Source of the DNA: Verrucomicrobiales bacterium | Lineage (GTDB): Bacteria; Verrucomicrobiota; Verrucomicrobiia; Verrucomicrobiales; DEV007 | Direction: 5' to 3' | Assembly (NCBI GenBank): GCA_029213265.1 | Contig: JARGNG010000007.1 | Location: 62,001-126,000, forward strand | Length of the DNA stretch: 64,000 bases | Part shown: positions 1 to 8,873 of the stretch, in pieces | How positions within the stretch are numbered: the first letter of the stretch is position 1 | How the letters are laid out: each line of letters begins with the position of its first letter | Made by a program: the position numbers and the translations under genes | The notes under the pieces: generated by a model | What the model was told of the DNA's origin: nothing | What the model saw: the letters and a program-made list of their open reading frames with translations, nothing else | Databases searched by the model: none

Positions 1-139
1 TTAGGTCCGACATGAAATGGCGTACCCGACTCCCCCGATTCACAAGAGGCACTGCGGGAGAAGGACGCATCAAAAGACGGCTGAATTACGTGTCTCCAAG
101 CCTTGACCTGAGAGCGGAACCTTGTGATGTTTCTTTCCT

Positions 140-1816
140 ATGCCGAGCCCGACTGACAAAGCCATCACCGAGAAGTGGAAAAACGAACCCGCACCTCTTC
201 TGCCGATGCTGCACGACTTTCACAATCGCGACGGATACCTCTCCGAAGATTCGATTCGTGCGGTGTCAGATTCGTTGAAGATCCCGATCGCCGAGCTCTG
301 GGGAACGGTCACCTTTTACCATCACTTTTCCCGGGAAGCCCCCGGTAAGTCGGCTCCGCGCGTTTGCACAGGAAATATCTGCTGCCTCAACGGTGGTGAC
401 GAGCTCTACGAGTCGATGAAGGCCGAGGGCGCGACGTCGATGCCCTGTGCCGGTCGTTGCGACGACATGATCCCGGTCATCATTGGTGACAAGGCCCTCG
501 TTGGCAAAACGAAAGACACCCTCGAACACCGCGCCACGCCCATGCCGGTTCCCAATCCGGGAGGAATCGAGGAATGCGTGTTCTCCGGAATTCGCGAACC
601 GGGGCGTGCGACGCTGAAAGGCTACCGAGAAAGCGGAGGTTACACCGGGCTTGAAAAGGCGGTCGGAGAAATGACTCCGGAATCGGTCGTCGAGCTCATC
701 ACCGAGAGCAAGCTGGCCGGACGCGGCGGAGCAGGCTTCCCGACCGGCATCAAGTGGAAAGCCGTTGCCGAAGCACCCGGCGATCCCAAGTGCATCGTCT
801 GCAACGCGGACGAAGGAGAACCAGGTTGCTTCAAGGACCGAACCCTGATGGATCATGATCCGTTCGCGGTGATCGAAGGAATGACGCTCGCCGCATTCGC
901 GACGGGTGCGCCTCTCGGTTTCATCTATCTTCGTTACGAGTATCCGGAAACAGAGGCGATTCTTGAAGAAGCGATCGAAGACGCCCGTGCCAGTGGACTG
1001 CTTGGAGATAAGATCCTTGGAACCGATTTTACCTTCCATCTCTACGTCCGGCGCGGAGCCGGCGCCTACATTTGCGGCGAGGAAGGATCTTTGCTCAACA
1101 GCCTCGAAGGAAAGCACCCCTTCCCCCGTAACAAGCCTCCTTTCCCGGTGACCCACGGTTTTAATGACAAACCCACGGCCGTGAACAATGTCGAGACGCT
1201 CGCGTCCGTTCCCCATATTGTCGCCAAAGGGGCCGAGTGGTACAATTCACTCGGTCTGGGAGACTTCGCAGGAACCAAGTTGATCAGCCTGTCCGGAGAT
1301 GTCCAGCGTCCCGGCAACTACGAAGTACCCTTCGGTCTTCCCCTCCAGACACTGCTTCACGAATGGGCGGGCGGACCTCGCGAGGGCAGGACGATCCAGG
1401 CCGTTACGATGGCCGGACTGTCGGGCGGATTCCTCGGTGGCGATGATCTCGAAGTCACACTGGATGATCCCTGCATTAAATCCAGGGGCTCGTTCCTCGG
1501 AGCCGGCGGCATCATGGTCTTTGACGATTCCCGCGACATGGTCCAGGTCGCCCACGACGCCATGGAATTCTTCGCTCACGAGAGCTGCGGCAAGTGCTTT
1601 CCCTGCCGAATCGGGACGCAGCGAATGACGGAGCGGCTCAACGGTTCCTCCCCTCCGCTCGAACTGGCGGAATGGCTCTCCGAGATGAACGATATCGGAA
1701 GCACGATGAAGTCGACGAGCGCCTGTGGTTTGGGCATGGCCGCCCCCCATGTCACGGAGTCCCTCCTTCGCTACTTTCCGGATCAGGTCGAAACCTACCT
1801 GGAAAACAAGTCATAA
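140..1816 (+). CDS. fdhB: NAD-dependent formate dehydrogenase beta subunit (NuoE-NuoF fusion)
   Basis: A 558-residue fusion of a NuoE-like thioredoxin-fold [2Fe-2S] domain and a NuoF-like flavoprotein. The NuoE part has ligands C76, C81, C103 and C107 (CTGNIC, CAGRC). The NuoF part has the glycine-rich nucleotide-binding loop GRGGAGFP at 194-201, the FMN-region motif GAYICGEE, and the [4Fe-4S] ligands C483, C486, C489 (CGKCFPC) and C529. In the family this subunit passes electrons from formate to NAD+ in the cytoplasm. The gene for the catalytic subunit follows 65 bp downstream on the same strand, so it is read as a formate dehydrogenase diaphorase subunit, not as part of complex I. No other nuo gene is in the window. 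The ATG at 140 leaves a normal NuoE start; the 139 bases before it hold nothing I can identify. Confidence 0.9.
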   Translation: MPSPTDKAITEKWKNEPAPLLPMLHDFHNRDGYLSEDSIRAVSDSLKIPIAELWGTVTFYHHFSREAPGKSAPRVCTGNICCLNGGDELYESMKAEGATSMPCAGRCDDMIPVIIGDKALVGKTKDTLEHRATPMPVPNPGGIEECVFSGIREPGRATLKGYRESGGYTGLEKAVGEMTPESVVELITESKLAGRGGAGFPTGIKWKAVAEAPGDPKCIVCNADEGEPGCFKDRTLMDHDPFAVIEGMTLAAFATGAPLGFIYLRYEYPETEAILEEAIEDARASGLLGDKILGTDFTFHLYVRRGAGAYICGEEGSLLNSLEGKHPFPRNKPPFPVTHGFNDKPTAVNNVETLASVPHIVAKGAEWYNSLGLGDFAGTKLISLSGDVQRPGNYEVPFGLPLQTLLHEWAGGPREGRTIQAVTMAGLSGGFLGGDDLEVTLDDPCIKSRGSFLGAGGIMVFDDSRDMVQVAHDAMEFFAHESCGKCFPCRIGTQRMTERLNGSSPPLELAEWLSEMNDIGSTMKSTSACGLGMAAPHVTESLLRYFPDQVETYLENKS

Positions 1817-1881
1817 CGCCCTTGTTTTCGTAACTGATCTTTCTTGAAGAAACCTGACCGATTCCCTATTCTTTCCCCAGC

Positions 1882-4608
1882 ATGTATTCTGATTCCGAAA
1901 CTGCCTCCTCCGCCAAAGTCTGCACCCTGACACTCGACGGGGAACCCGTGGAATTTCTCGAGGGCGAAACCCTCTACGAAGTCTCTGAGCGCTATCAGCG
2001 GGAAGTACCGACGCTCTGTTACGATGACCGCCTCGAAGCGTTCGGCGCTTGTCGTCTTTGTGTCGTTGAGGTGGAGGGAATCCGCAATCCGGTTGCCTCC
2101 TGCACCACGCAAGCGACCGATGGAATGGTGGTCAAGACGAAGACCGAGGCGATCGAGAAACATCGCAAAACCCTTCTCGAACTGGTCGCTTCGGAGAACC
2201 GCAACGTCGACGTCAACAAGCTGAGCGGATACGCCTCGCAGGAACTCACCATTCTCGTCGATCGCTACGATGCCCGGACCGGACGTTTCCAGGGGGAAAA
2301 GTCAGGCACAACGAATACGAAGGACAAAAACCCGTTTATTCTCCGCGACTATGACAACTGCATTTCCTGCTATCGATGTGTTCGCGTCTGTGCAGAGCAG
2401 GAAGGCGATCACGCCATCAATGTGATGAATCGCGGGTTTCATACCCAGATCATTACTGAATTTCAAAACGACCTCCGCGACTCCAGTTGCACCTTCTGCG
2501 GCCAGTGTGTGCAGACCTGCCCGACCGGTGCCCTCGGAGACAAGAAAGCACTGCGGGATGCGGACACCCCGGGTGAAGTCAAGAAAACCCGCACGATTTG
2601 CCCTTACTGCGGTGTCGGTTGTTCCGTTGATTTGTTGAGCAAAGGGGACAAGATTGTCGGCGTGCAACCGGCCATGGACGGCCCCGCCAACGAAGGAGCG
2701 CTTTGCATCAAAGGGCAGTTTGCTTTCGATTTCATTCAGAACGCCGACCGGCTCAAAAAGCCGATGATCCGGCGGGACGACGGCGAACTGCACGAATGTG
2801 AATGGGACGAGGCGCTCGACTTCGCCGCCGCAGGATTCGCCAAAGTCCGGGACAAGTTTGGACGACACAGCGTCTACGGGGTCGCCTCAGGAAGAGCGCC
2901 CCACGAAGCCGCCTACACGATGCAGAAATTCATCAGGGCGAGCTTCGGGACCAACTACATAGACAACTGTTCTCGAGCCTGACACGCTCCTACAGTTGCC
3001 GGTCTGGCAGCTACTATCGGTCGAGGTGCAATGAGCAATCCGCTTGCGGATATGGAGAAACCTGATGTCATTTTTGCCATCGGCACCAACATGACGGAAT
3101 GCCATCCCGTCGCCGCAACGAGATTAAAAAAGGCGATTACCAACGGTGCCCGTATGGTCGTGGTAGATCCGCGGAAAACTACCCTCGCGAAAATGGCGGA
3201 CCTGCATTTGCCGATCCGGGTGGGATCGGATGTCGCACTTCTCCTCGCGATGGCGCATGTAATTCAGCGGGAAGGATTGATTGATGCCAAATTCATCGAA
3301 GATCGCACCGCAGAGTCGGAAGTCTTCCTGGAGCACATCAAACAGTTCACTCCCGAATGGGCTTCAGAAATCTGCGAAGTCCCTGCTGCCGACATCGAAA
3401 AGGCGGGATTGATCTACGGAGAAGGAAGTCCCGGCGCCATTTACTACACCCTCGGAATTACCGAGCACATCTGCGGAGTCGACAACGTGCAGTCACTTTG
3501 CAACCTAGCCCTCATGACGGGCAATCTTGGTCTCGAGGGGGGCGGAATCAACCCGATGCGCGGCCAGAATAACATTCAGGGTGCCGGAGATTGCGGGGCC
3601 GTGCCCAACAACTTTCCGGGTTTCCAGCCCTGCAATGATCCTGCCAGCGCGGAGAAATTCACGAAGCTTTACCAGCGCGAAATCGACTGTGAACGCGGCA
3701 TCACGAAAGTGCGCGCTCTCGACACCTGCGGGAAAGGGATCCATGCCATGATCATTGACGGGGAAAATACCGTCGTGAGCGACCCGGACCGGAATCATTG
3801 CGAGCATGCGCTCAAGAGTCTTGACCACCTCGTCGTTATTGATATTTTCATGACCGAAACTGCGGAGCTGGCCGATGTCGTTTTCCCGGCCACGGCCTGG
3901 GGCGAAACGGACGGAGTCCAGACAAATACCGAACGGCGGGTCCAACGCCTGCGCCAGGCCGCTCCTCCTGTAGGTGAATCCAAGCCGGACTGGTGGATTG
4001 TCAGTGAAATCGCCAAGCGGATCGGAACCCCGGGTTTCGAATATGATTCCGCGAAAGAGATCTTTAACGAATTGTGCGAACTCAGCCCGATCTACAAAGG
4101 GCTGGATTGGGACCGCATTGAAGACAGCGAATACCAATGGCCCGTTCCGGAGAAAGATCATCCAGGAACTCCGCGCCTCCACGAGAAAGAGTTCAAGAAC
4201 GGACGCGGTGTCTTCAAAGTCATTGGTTATCGAGATCCTGCCGAAGTGATTGATGAGCAGTTTCCCATCTGGCTCACAACCGGCCGCCGCCTGCAGGCCT
4301 ACCACACCAGAACCCAGACGGGACGGAGCGCCGGGATTGAATACCTTCTGTCCGAAGAATCTCTCGAGGTGAATCCAGAAGACGCCGAAAAATGGGGCCT
4401 CACCCACGGCGGAATGGCGAAAATGTCGAGTGCTCGCGGTTCGATTGAAATCCAGGTCAAAGTGACTGACATGTCTCCTCCCGGAACGGTCTTCACTTCC
4501 TTCTCGTTTGCCAATGTTCCCGTCAATATTCTGACCGGCTCCGGATACGACCCCGTGACCGAGACAGCAGAATTGAAGGTCTGCCCTGTCAGCGTGGTGC
4601 CGATTTAG
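1882..4608 (+). CDS. fdhA: Formate dehydrogenase alpha subunit, selenocysteine-containing (in-frame UGA at 2980-2982)
   Basis: One 908-residue reading frame with UGA as codon 367. N-terminal NuoG-like [2Fe-2S] domain (C46-x10-C57-x2-C60-x13-C74), two ferredoxin-type [4Fe-4S] clusters (C160/163/166/170 and C203/206/209/213), then the Mo/W-bis-MGD catalytic domain opened by a [4Fe-4S] motif (C240, C243, C247, C275). The residues around the UGA, NCSRA-U-HAPTVAGL, align with the active-site selenocysteine region of E. coli FdhF (CCARV-U-HGPSVAGL), and translation continues in frame through GAMSNPLADME. A SECIS-like hairpin follows directly. A conventional caller would split this into 1882-2982 and 3031-4608. 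It should oxidise formate to CO2 at a Mo or W centre and pass electrons to the upstream NuoEF-like subunit and NAD+. The sel genes needed for recoding are not in this window. Confidence 0.93.
2980..3028 (+). promoter_or_regulatory. Bacterial SECIS element with the recoded UGA
   Basis: The UGA (2980-2982) is followed after 18 nt by GGTCT (3001-3005), the loop of a 6-bp hairpin with arms GTTGCC (2995-3000) and GGCAGC (3006-3011). Lower pairings CAC/GTG (2983-2985 with 3026-3028) and CTC/GAG (2987-2989 with 3023-3025) can extend it. E. coli fdhF has the same GGUCU loop at the same 18-nt distance, where SelB binds. The pairing is seen directly; SelB recognition is inferred. Confidence 0.85.
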
Positions 4609-4622
4609 AAGCGAAACTCCAA

Positions 4623-4799
4623 CTACGCAACTTCGGAGTCCTCTTCGAAATTGATTTCCGGTACCGGGTCAGTATTTCCCAGCATCTCCTCGACGTCCAC
4701 CCGGAGTCTTGAATCATCCGCGCACGCAAAATCAAGAAAGACCGATAGTTCGTCTACGGAGCACTCGAGTGCTTCGAGGTATAATTCTTCAACTGTCAT
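4623..4799 (-). CDS. 58-residue ORF resembling the N-terminal extension of PVC Ser/Thr protein kinases
   Basis: ATG at 4799, TAG at 4623, 58 codons. The pattern LEALE...FLDFAC..DSRLRVDVEEML resembles the short helical segment that precedes the kinase domain in many Verrucomicrobia and Planctomycetes Ser/Thr kinases. No kinase domain follows: the frame ends in an acidic tail (EEDSEVA) and the next sequence is the convergent fdhA 3' end. It could be a truncated kinase relic or a free-standing small acidic protein. It is seen only as a reading frame with family-like residues. It lies upstream in transcription from nothing obvious and converges with fdhA. Confidence 0.45.
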   Translation of the reverse strand: MTVEELYLEALECSVDELSVFLDFACADDSRLRVDVEEMLGNTDPVPEINFEEDSEVA

Positions 4800-4846
4800 A
4801 TCTATTTACTACATGCGAAAAGCCGGACAAAAAAACAAAAAATTAT

Positions 4847-6151
4847 TCACCCGGGCCGGAATGGCTCGTAGTTTCCGTCTTCATCCGGGAAAAAGCGGGC
4901 TTTTTCGTCCCAACTTGCAGGGTTGAACGCGAGGGCTTCTTCCGACTTCATAGCCTCTTCCCAGGTTACTTCCTGCCCCGTGTAGGCGGCCATCCTCCCC
5001 ATCAGCGCGAACATCGTGGAGTAGGCGGCACGCTCCGCCTCATTAAACTCGCTTCCATCACGAATCGCGGCGAAGAGGTGATCGTGCTCCTTCTGGTAGG
5101 AGTTCTCCGTTTCTTTGCCCCGCCAGGCATCTTTTCCGTCCGCCGGTTTCACAAAGCCGTTCGCCTTGAATGAGAGTTCCGCCGTTCCTTTGCTCCCGTG
5201 GATCTTCTCTCCGAACCAATTCCAACATTTTGGTATATGCCGATGCTGCGTCGTCACCAGAGAACCGTCTGCAAACTGATAGTCGACACTGTAGTGATCG
5301 TAAATGTGGCCATTGGTCGGGCCCGTCCGGACGAGGCGCCCGCCCTGCCCCTGGCAACTCACCGGGAAGATATCCCCTTTGATCCAGCGAACTACGTCAA
5401 ACTCATGCACGCTCTGCTCCACCATAAAGTCCCCACTCAACCAGGTGAAGTAGTACCAGTTCTTCACCTGGAATTGGAGTTCGCTTTCACCCTCGACGCG
5501 ATTCCTGCGCTTGTTTACATCAGACCGGCAATTGAAGATTTGAATGAGGGGCAACTCGCCGATTGCCCCCTCGTTGAGACGGGAAATCACTTCGTGGTGC
5601 AGGGGCGAATGCCGGCGATTGAAGCCGACCCCAACCTTCAACCCCATTTCTTTGGATCGTTTCGCAGCCGCGAGAACTTTTCGAATTCCGGGGGCATCCA
5701 CCGCGACCGGCTTTTCCATAAAGACATGCTTTCCGGCATTCACAGCTGCTTCAAAATGAAACGGGCGGAATCCCGGAGGGGTCGTCAGAATCACGACATC
5801 GATTTCTTTCATGTCCATGACACGCTGAAAGGCGTCGAGGCCGACGAACTGTCGCTCGGGAGAGACCTGGACCTGATCCGGTGAAGGGGCGTTCTTCTCC
5901 AGCGTTTCGCGACTCCGGTCGAGCTGCTCCCGATCAATGTCTGCCATCGCAAACAGCGCCGTGCGGTCGTCCGCGGTGAGCGCCTGAGCGGCGGCTCCGG
6001 TTCCCCTGCCGCCACATCCGATCAGGGCAATCCGGACCTTCTCTGAATCTTCGCTTTGACCCTGCACCCCTGACGGAAAGGCAGAGACTGCCGCAGCGAG
6101 GACCGCAGACTGCTTTACAAATTCGCGACGTTCCAGAGAGTCCTTCTTCAT
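4847..6151 (-). CDS. Gfo/Idh/MocA family oxidoreductase, exported by Tat (probable)
   Basis: 434 residues from ATG 6151. That start gives a compact twin-arginine signal (ERREFVKQSAVLAAAVSAFP); the longer frame to 6187 would put 12 unlikely residues before it. The Rossmann NAD(P) motif is IALIGCGGRG (about 41-50), and the family signature EKP is at 146-148 (HVFMEKPVA). The C-terminal half has the family's beta-sheet substrate domain, including HEFDVVRWI and HGSKGTAEL. The family oxidises or reduces sugars or their derivatives; the substrate here cannot be read. It is divergent from a Tat-signal TIM-barrel isomerase at 6259, a common pairing in carbohydrate catabolism of Verrucomicrobia and Planctomycetes. 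Confidence 0.88.
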   Translation of the reverse strand: MKKDSLERREFVKQSAVLAAAVSAFPSGVQGQSEDSEKVRIALIGCGGRGTGAAAQALTADDRTALFAMADIDREQLDRSRETLEKNAPSPDQVQVSPERQFVGLDAFQRVMDMKEIDVVILTTPPGFRPFHFEAAVNAGKHVFMEKPVAVDAPGIRKVLAAAKRSKEMGLKVGVGFNRRHSPLHHEVISRLNEGAIGELPLIQIFNCRSDVNKRRNRVEGESELQFQVKNWYYFTWLSGDFMVEQSVHEFDVVRWIKGDIFPVSCQGQGGRLVRTGPTNGHIYDHYSVDYQFADGSLVTTQHRHIPKCWNWFGEKIHGSKGTAELSFKANGFVKPADGKDAWRGKETENSYQKEHDHLFAAIRDGSEFNEAERAAYSTMFALMGRMAAYTGQEVTWEEAMKSEEALAFNPASWDEKARFFPDEDGNYEPFRPG

Positions 6152-6258
6152 GGAACAAGCTAACAGGAAGGTTGGAGGGAGGGTCAAGCGGGAGAATTTC
6201 CGAATTGCGCCGCAGCCGAACCTCGCCGTGCCCCTTGACTCTCCCTACACTCTCTGTG

Positions 6259-7119
6259 ATGATGATCGTTTCTCGAAGGAAGTTTCTCTCCACCTCCGGC
6301 GTATTTTGCGGAGCGCTCGCATTGCCCGGTTATTCGGCCCGGTGCGGCCCCCTCTCCGGTCGCATTCGTCTTGCCGTAAAATACCACATGATCCAGGAAC
6401 CGGATCTGACCTTGGCGGAAAAGTTCCTCATGCTGCGAGGTGTCGGTTTCGACGGCGTCGAACTCAAGGTCGATGAAAAGGTGGATCACTCGGAATTGGA
6501 TGCGGCCGTCAAAAGCACCGGCTTTCCCGTACATGGAATCGTCAATGCGTCCCATGAGGATATTCGTCCGGCCGTCGAACTTGCGAAACGTCTCGGGAGC
6601 GATTCGGTTCTGGTTCTCGCGCGCCATTTTCCGGATCAGTCCTACGACGAAAATGTTGCCCGCTGGCAGCGAAATGTGAAAGCGGCCCTCCCTCTTGCAG
6701 AAGAACACGGGGTCAAGCTGTGTATCGAAAACGTGAAGGCCACCTTTCTCAAAACGGCAGAACAGATGATTGCCTTCATCGACTCTTTCGAATCCTCTGT
6801 CGTTCGCTCCTACTTTGATCTTGGAAACACGATCAGCTGGACAGAGCAGCCGGCCGAGCACTGGGCGGCGGTGCTCGGGAAACAAGTCTACAAACTCGAT
6901 ATCAAGGACCGCGGCCACGCCGAATTCGGGGAACCCAAGCTCATGCGCGAGGGCGTCATCGGAACCAACGGAGGCGAAGTCCACTGGGAACGCGTCCGGA
7001 AGATTCTGGAACAGAACAAGTTCTCCGGCTGGGCCACAGCCGAGGTGGCCGGAGGCGACCGCGAAAGACTTCGCCGAATGGCCCTCTGGATGAGAGATGT
7101 CCTCGATCTGGACGCATAG
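6259..7119 (+). CDS. Sugar phosphate isomerase/epimerase-like TIM barrel with Tat signal
   Basis: 286 residues from the ATG at 6259. The N-terminus MMIVSRRKFLSTSG fits a Tat signal, and longer starts to 6172 add low-complexity sequence overlapping the divergent neighbour. The fold is the xylose-isomerase-like TIM barrel (AP endonuclease 2 family): GVGFDGVELK near the N-terminus, a CIENVK strand with the usual glutamate ligand, YFDLGN and YKLDIKD. The family isomerises or epimerises free sugars or hydroxypyruvate using a divalent metal; the exact substrate is unknown. It is divergent from the Gfo/Idh oxidoreductase, with about 107 bp between the two starts. Confidence 0.82.
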   Translation: MMIVSRRKFLSTSGVFCGALALPGYSARCGPLSGRIRLAVKYHMIQEPDLTLAEKFLMLRGVGFDGVELKVDEKVDHSELDAAVKSTGFPVHGIVNASHEDIRPAVELAKRLGSDSVLVLARHFPDQSYDENVARWQRNVKAALPLAEEHGVKLCIENVKATFLKTAEQMIAFIDSFESSVVRSYFDLGNTISWTEQPAEHWAAVLGKQVYKLDIKDRGHAEFGEPKLMREGVIGTNGGEVHWERVRKILEQNKFSGWATAEVAGGDRERLRRMALWMRDVLDLDA

Positions 7120-7138
7120 ACCCGTTCACCGTCAGGCG

Positions 7139-7282
7139 TTAGTCTTCGTCTTCCTCGTCCCGGAGTTTACGGAGCAGTTTTTTGATGTCGCGTGCTCCGA
7201 GAATGGTGACCAGAATCGCCATCAGGGAGAAGGCTCCCACCACGGCGATCAAGACGACTTTCCACAACAATTCCCAACTCAT
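7139..7282 (-). CDS. 47-residue single-span membrane protein coupled to the SSS transporter
   Basis: ATG at 7282 overlaps the TGA of the upstream symporter gene in an ATGA junction (7279-7282), which predicts translational coupling. The product has one hydrophobic helix (about residues 5-28, KVVLIAVVGAFSLMAILVTI) and a charged tail (KKLLRKLRDEEDED). I do not recognise a named family. The position suggests an accessory peptide of the symporter, comparable in layout to small subunits that follow some sodium:solute symporters. The frame is short but has a clear start, stop and coupling. Confidence 0.7.
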   Translation of the reverse strand: MSWELLWKVVLIAVVGAFSLMAILVTILGARDIKKLLRKLRDEEDED

Positions 7283-8859
7283 TCCGCTTCCTTCCTGGTA
7301 TCCGGTTTCAGCAACGATCCCGCAATGGTCAGTACAAGGGCGATACTGACGGTAATCAGACCGATCTGCGGACTGGTCAATATCTCACGCCATTCTCCCG
7401 CCCCATTCAAAACCTTCAGCCCGACCGCCTTCTGGATCGGCTCAAGACCGAGGAGCATCAAGAGCCCTGACAGAAGCCCGAGGAGCGCTCCAAACGAACT
7501 CGTTCTCTTCCAATACACTCCGAGCATAAGAACGACAAACGCTCCCGTAAAATAGATACCGCCCGTCACCGCCATGTAGTCCCAGATATCCTCCCGCCCC
7601 TTATAGAAGACGCTCCAGTAGAGGACATACCCTCCCATCAAAACGATGCAGATTCGGGTAATCTTGACGCGGGCTTTGGTCGACAGCTCCCTTTTCCAGA
7701 GAGGCGCCACAATGTCCTGAGTAATCACCGAACTCCACGTCAGGAAATAGGAATCGTGAGTCGACATGAAGGCCGCAATCATTCCTGCTGTGATCACCCC
7801 GATCAAAATCGGAGGCAGGAGACGCCCCATGAACACGGGCATCGCATACAGATTACTGAGCGGTTCCACCCCTTCTTCGACGGAAAAAAACAGCTCCTTC
7901 AAATCCGCACCAGCCGGCATCGAGGTAATGAAGACGAGCGCACAGATCCCCCAGAAATAAGGAAAGAGAAAACGCACCGTGAAGGAAATCGAAGACCAAC
8001 AATATTGCTTCTTTACGGCTGCCTCGCTTTCCATCGTGAGAGCCCGGGAAACCGCAGTGGGCCAAACTGCGCTTCCGATCAGTCCGGCCGTAATGACCAT
8101 CCAGCAGACATATTCCCAGCCGAAGCTTCCGTCACTCACGGTGGGGTCGAATCCAGCCGGTCCAAGGGTGTCGTGAACGGTTTGAAAAATCGTTCCCCAA
8201 CCCAGCTTCGAAATAGCGATCCAGGTTCCCGCGAGAAGCCCGAAGGAAAGCACGACGAACTGCACGTAGTCAGTCAGGATCACGGAAATCATTCCGCCGA
8301 GAGTGGTGTAGATCAAAACGAGAAGCAGCAAACCGACCATGACCCATTTGAGCGCCTCCCCGTCGCTGGCCATTCCGGTCACTCCGACAATGAACATCGA
8401 CCCGACCTTCAGGAAGAGGCCCATATTCAGGACCCCGGCAAAGACGAGAAGAAACCCGCCGAGGATACGAATTTTCCGGTTGAACCGCTTTTCGTAAAAT
8501 TCCGGGATTGTGAGAACCCGCATGCGGCGAAGCGGCCCGACGATAAATCCTGTCAGTCCCACAAAGAGGGTCGCAACACCGGCAATGAGCGCGATATGAA
8601 AGGCGGCAAATCCTCCCGTAAACCCTTTCTGCGCCGAATACATCACGGTCACGAGGCCAAGCTCCGTTCCCGTCATCGTCGCCACTCCCAGCCACGGCCC
8701 GATCTTTCGTCCGGCCCCGATGTAGTTCACCATCGAACCGGCGTAGCGCTTTACCATGATCCCGATCCCGAGAGAAATCAGAAGATACACAATGACGATC
8801 ACCCAATCGGCAGTGCCGAAATTAGTTTGGTCAAAGGCACTCTGGACAGCATCGGTCAT
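7279..8859 (-). CDS. Sodium:solute symporter (SSS family)
   Basis: 526 residues with about 13 hydrophobic helices. SSS-type features include the N-terminal VIVYLLISLGIGIMVKRYAG, the segment GPWLGVATMTGTELGLVTV and the middle-domain GGMISVILTDYVQF. Members couple Na+ entry to uptake of sugars, carboxylates or similar solutes across the inner membrane. It starts 14 bp after the DUF3604 gene and overlaps the next gene by 4 bp, so 11276 to 7139 is probably one operon. The substrate cannot be assigned; the surrounding sugar isomerase and oxidoreductase genes favour a sugar or sugar acid. Confidence 0.88.
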   Translation of the reverse strand: MTDAVQSAFDQTNFGTADWVIVIVYLLISLGIGIMVKRYAGSMVNYIGAGRKIGPWLGVATMTGTELGLVTVMYSAQKGFTGGFAAFHIALIAGVATLFVGLTGFIVGPLRRMRVLTIPEFYEKRFNRKIRILGGFLLVFAGVLNMGLFLKVGSMFIVGVTGMASDGEALKWVMVGLLLLVLIYTTLGGMISVILTDYVQFVVLSFGLLAGTWIAISKLGWGTIFQTVHDTLGPAGFDPTVSDGSFGWEYVCWMVITAGLIGSAVWPTAVSRALTMESEAAVKKQYCWSSISFTVRFLFPYFWGICALVFITSMPAGADLKELFFSVEEGVEPLSNLYAMPVFMGRLLPPILIGVITAGMIAAFMSTHDSYFLTWSSVITQDIVAPLWKRELSTKARVKITRICIVLMGGYVLYWSVFYKGREDIWDYMAVTGGIYFTGAFVVLMLGVYWKRTSSFGALLGLLSGLLMLLGLEPIQKAVGLKVLNGAGEWREILTSPQIGLITVSIALVLTIAGSLLKPDTRKEAE

Positions 8860-8873
8860 TCGGAAAATAGAAA

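Noticed and set aside
140-1816. Complex I NuoEF gene
   Set aside because: No other nuo genes are nearby, and the next gene is a formate dehydrogenase catalytic subunit.
1882-2982. A truncated formate dehydrogenase pseudogene followed by a separate gene at 3031
   Set aside because: The UGA sits at the known active-site Sec position with a SECIS hairpin, and the frame continues without any other disruption.
2980-2982. UGA as a sense codon throughout this genome (alternative genetic code)
   Set aside because: UGA ends other genes cleanly, including thiC and the SSS symporter, whose TGA overlaps the next start.
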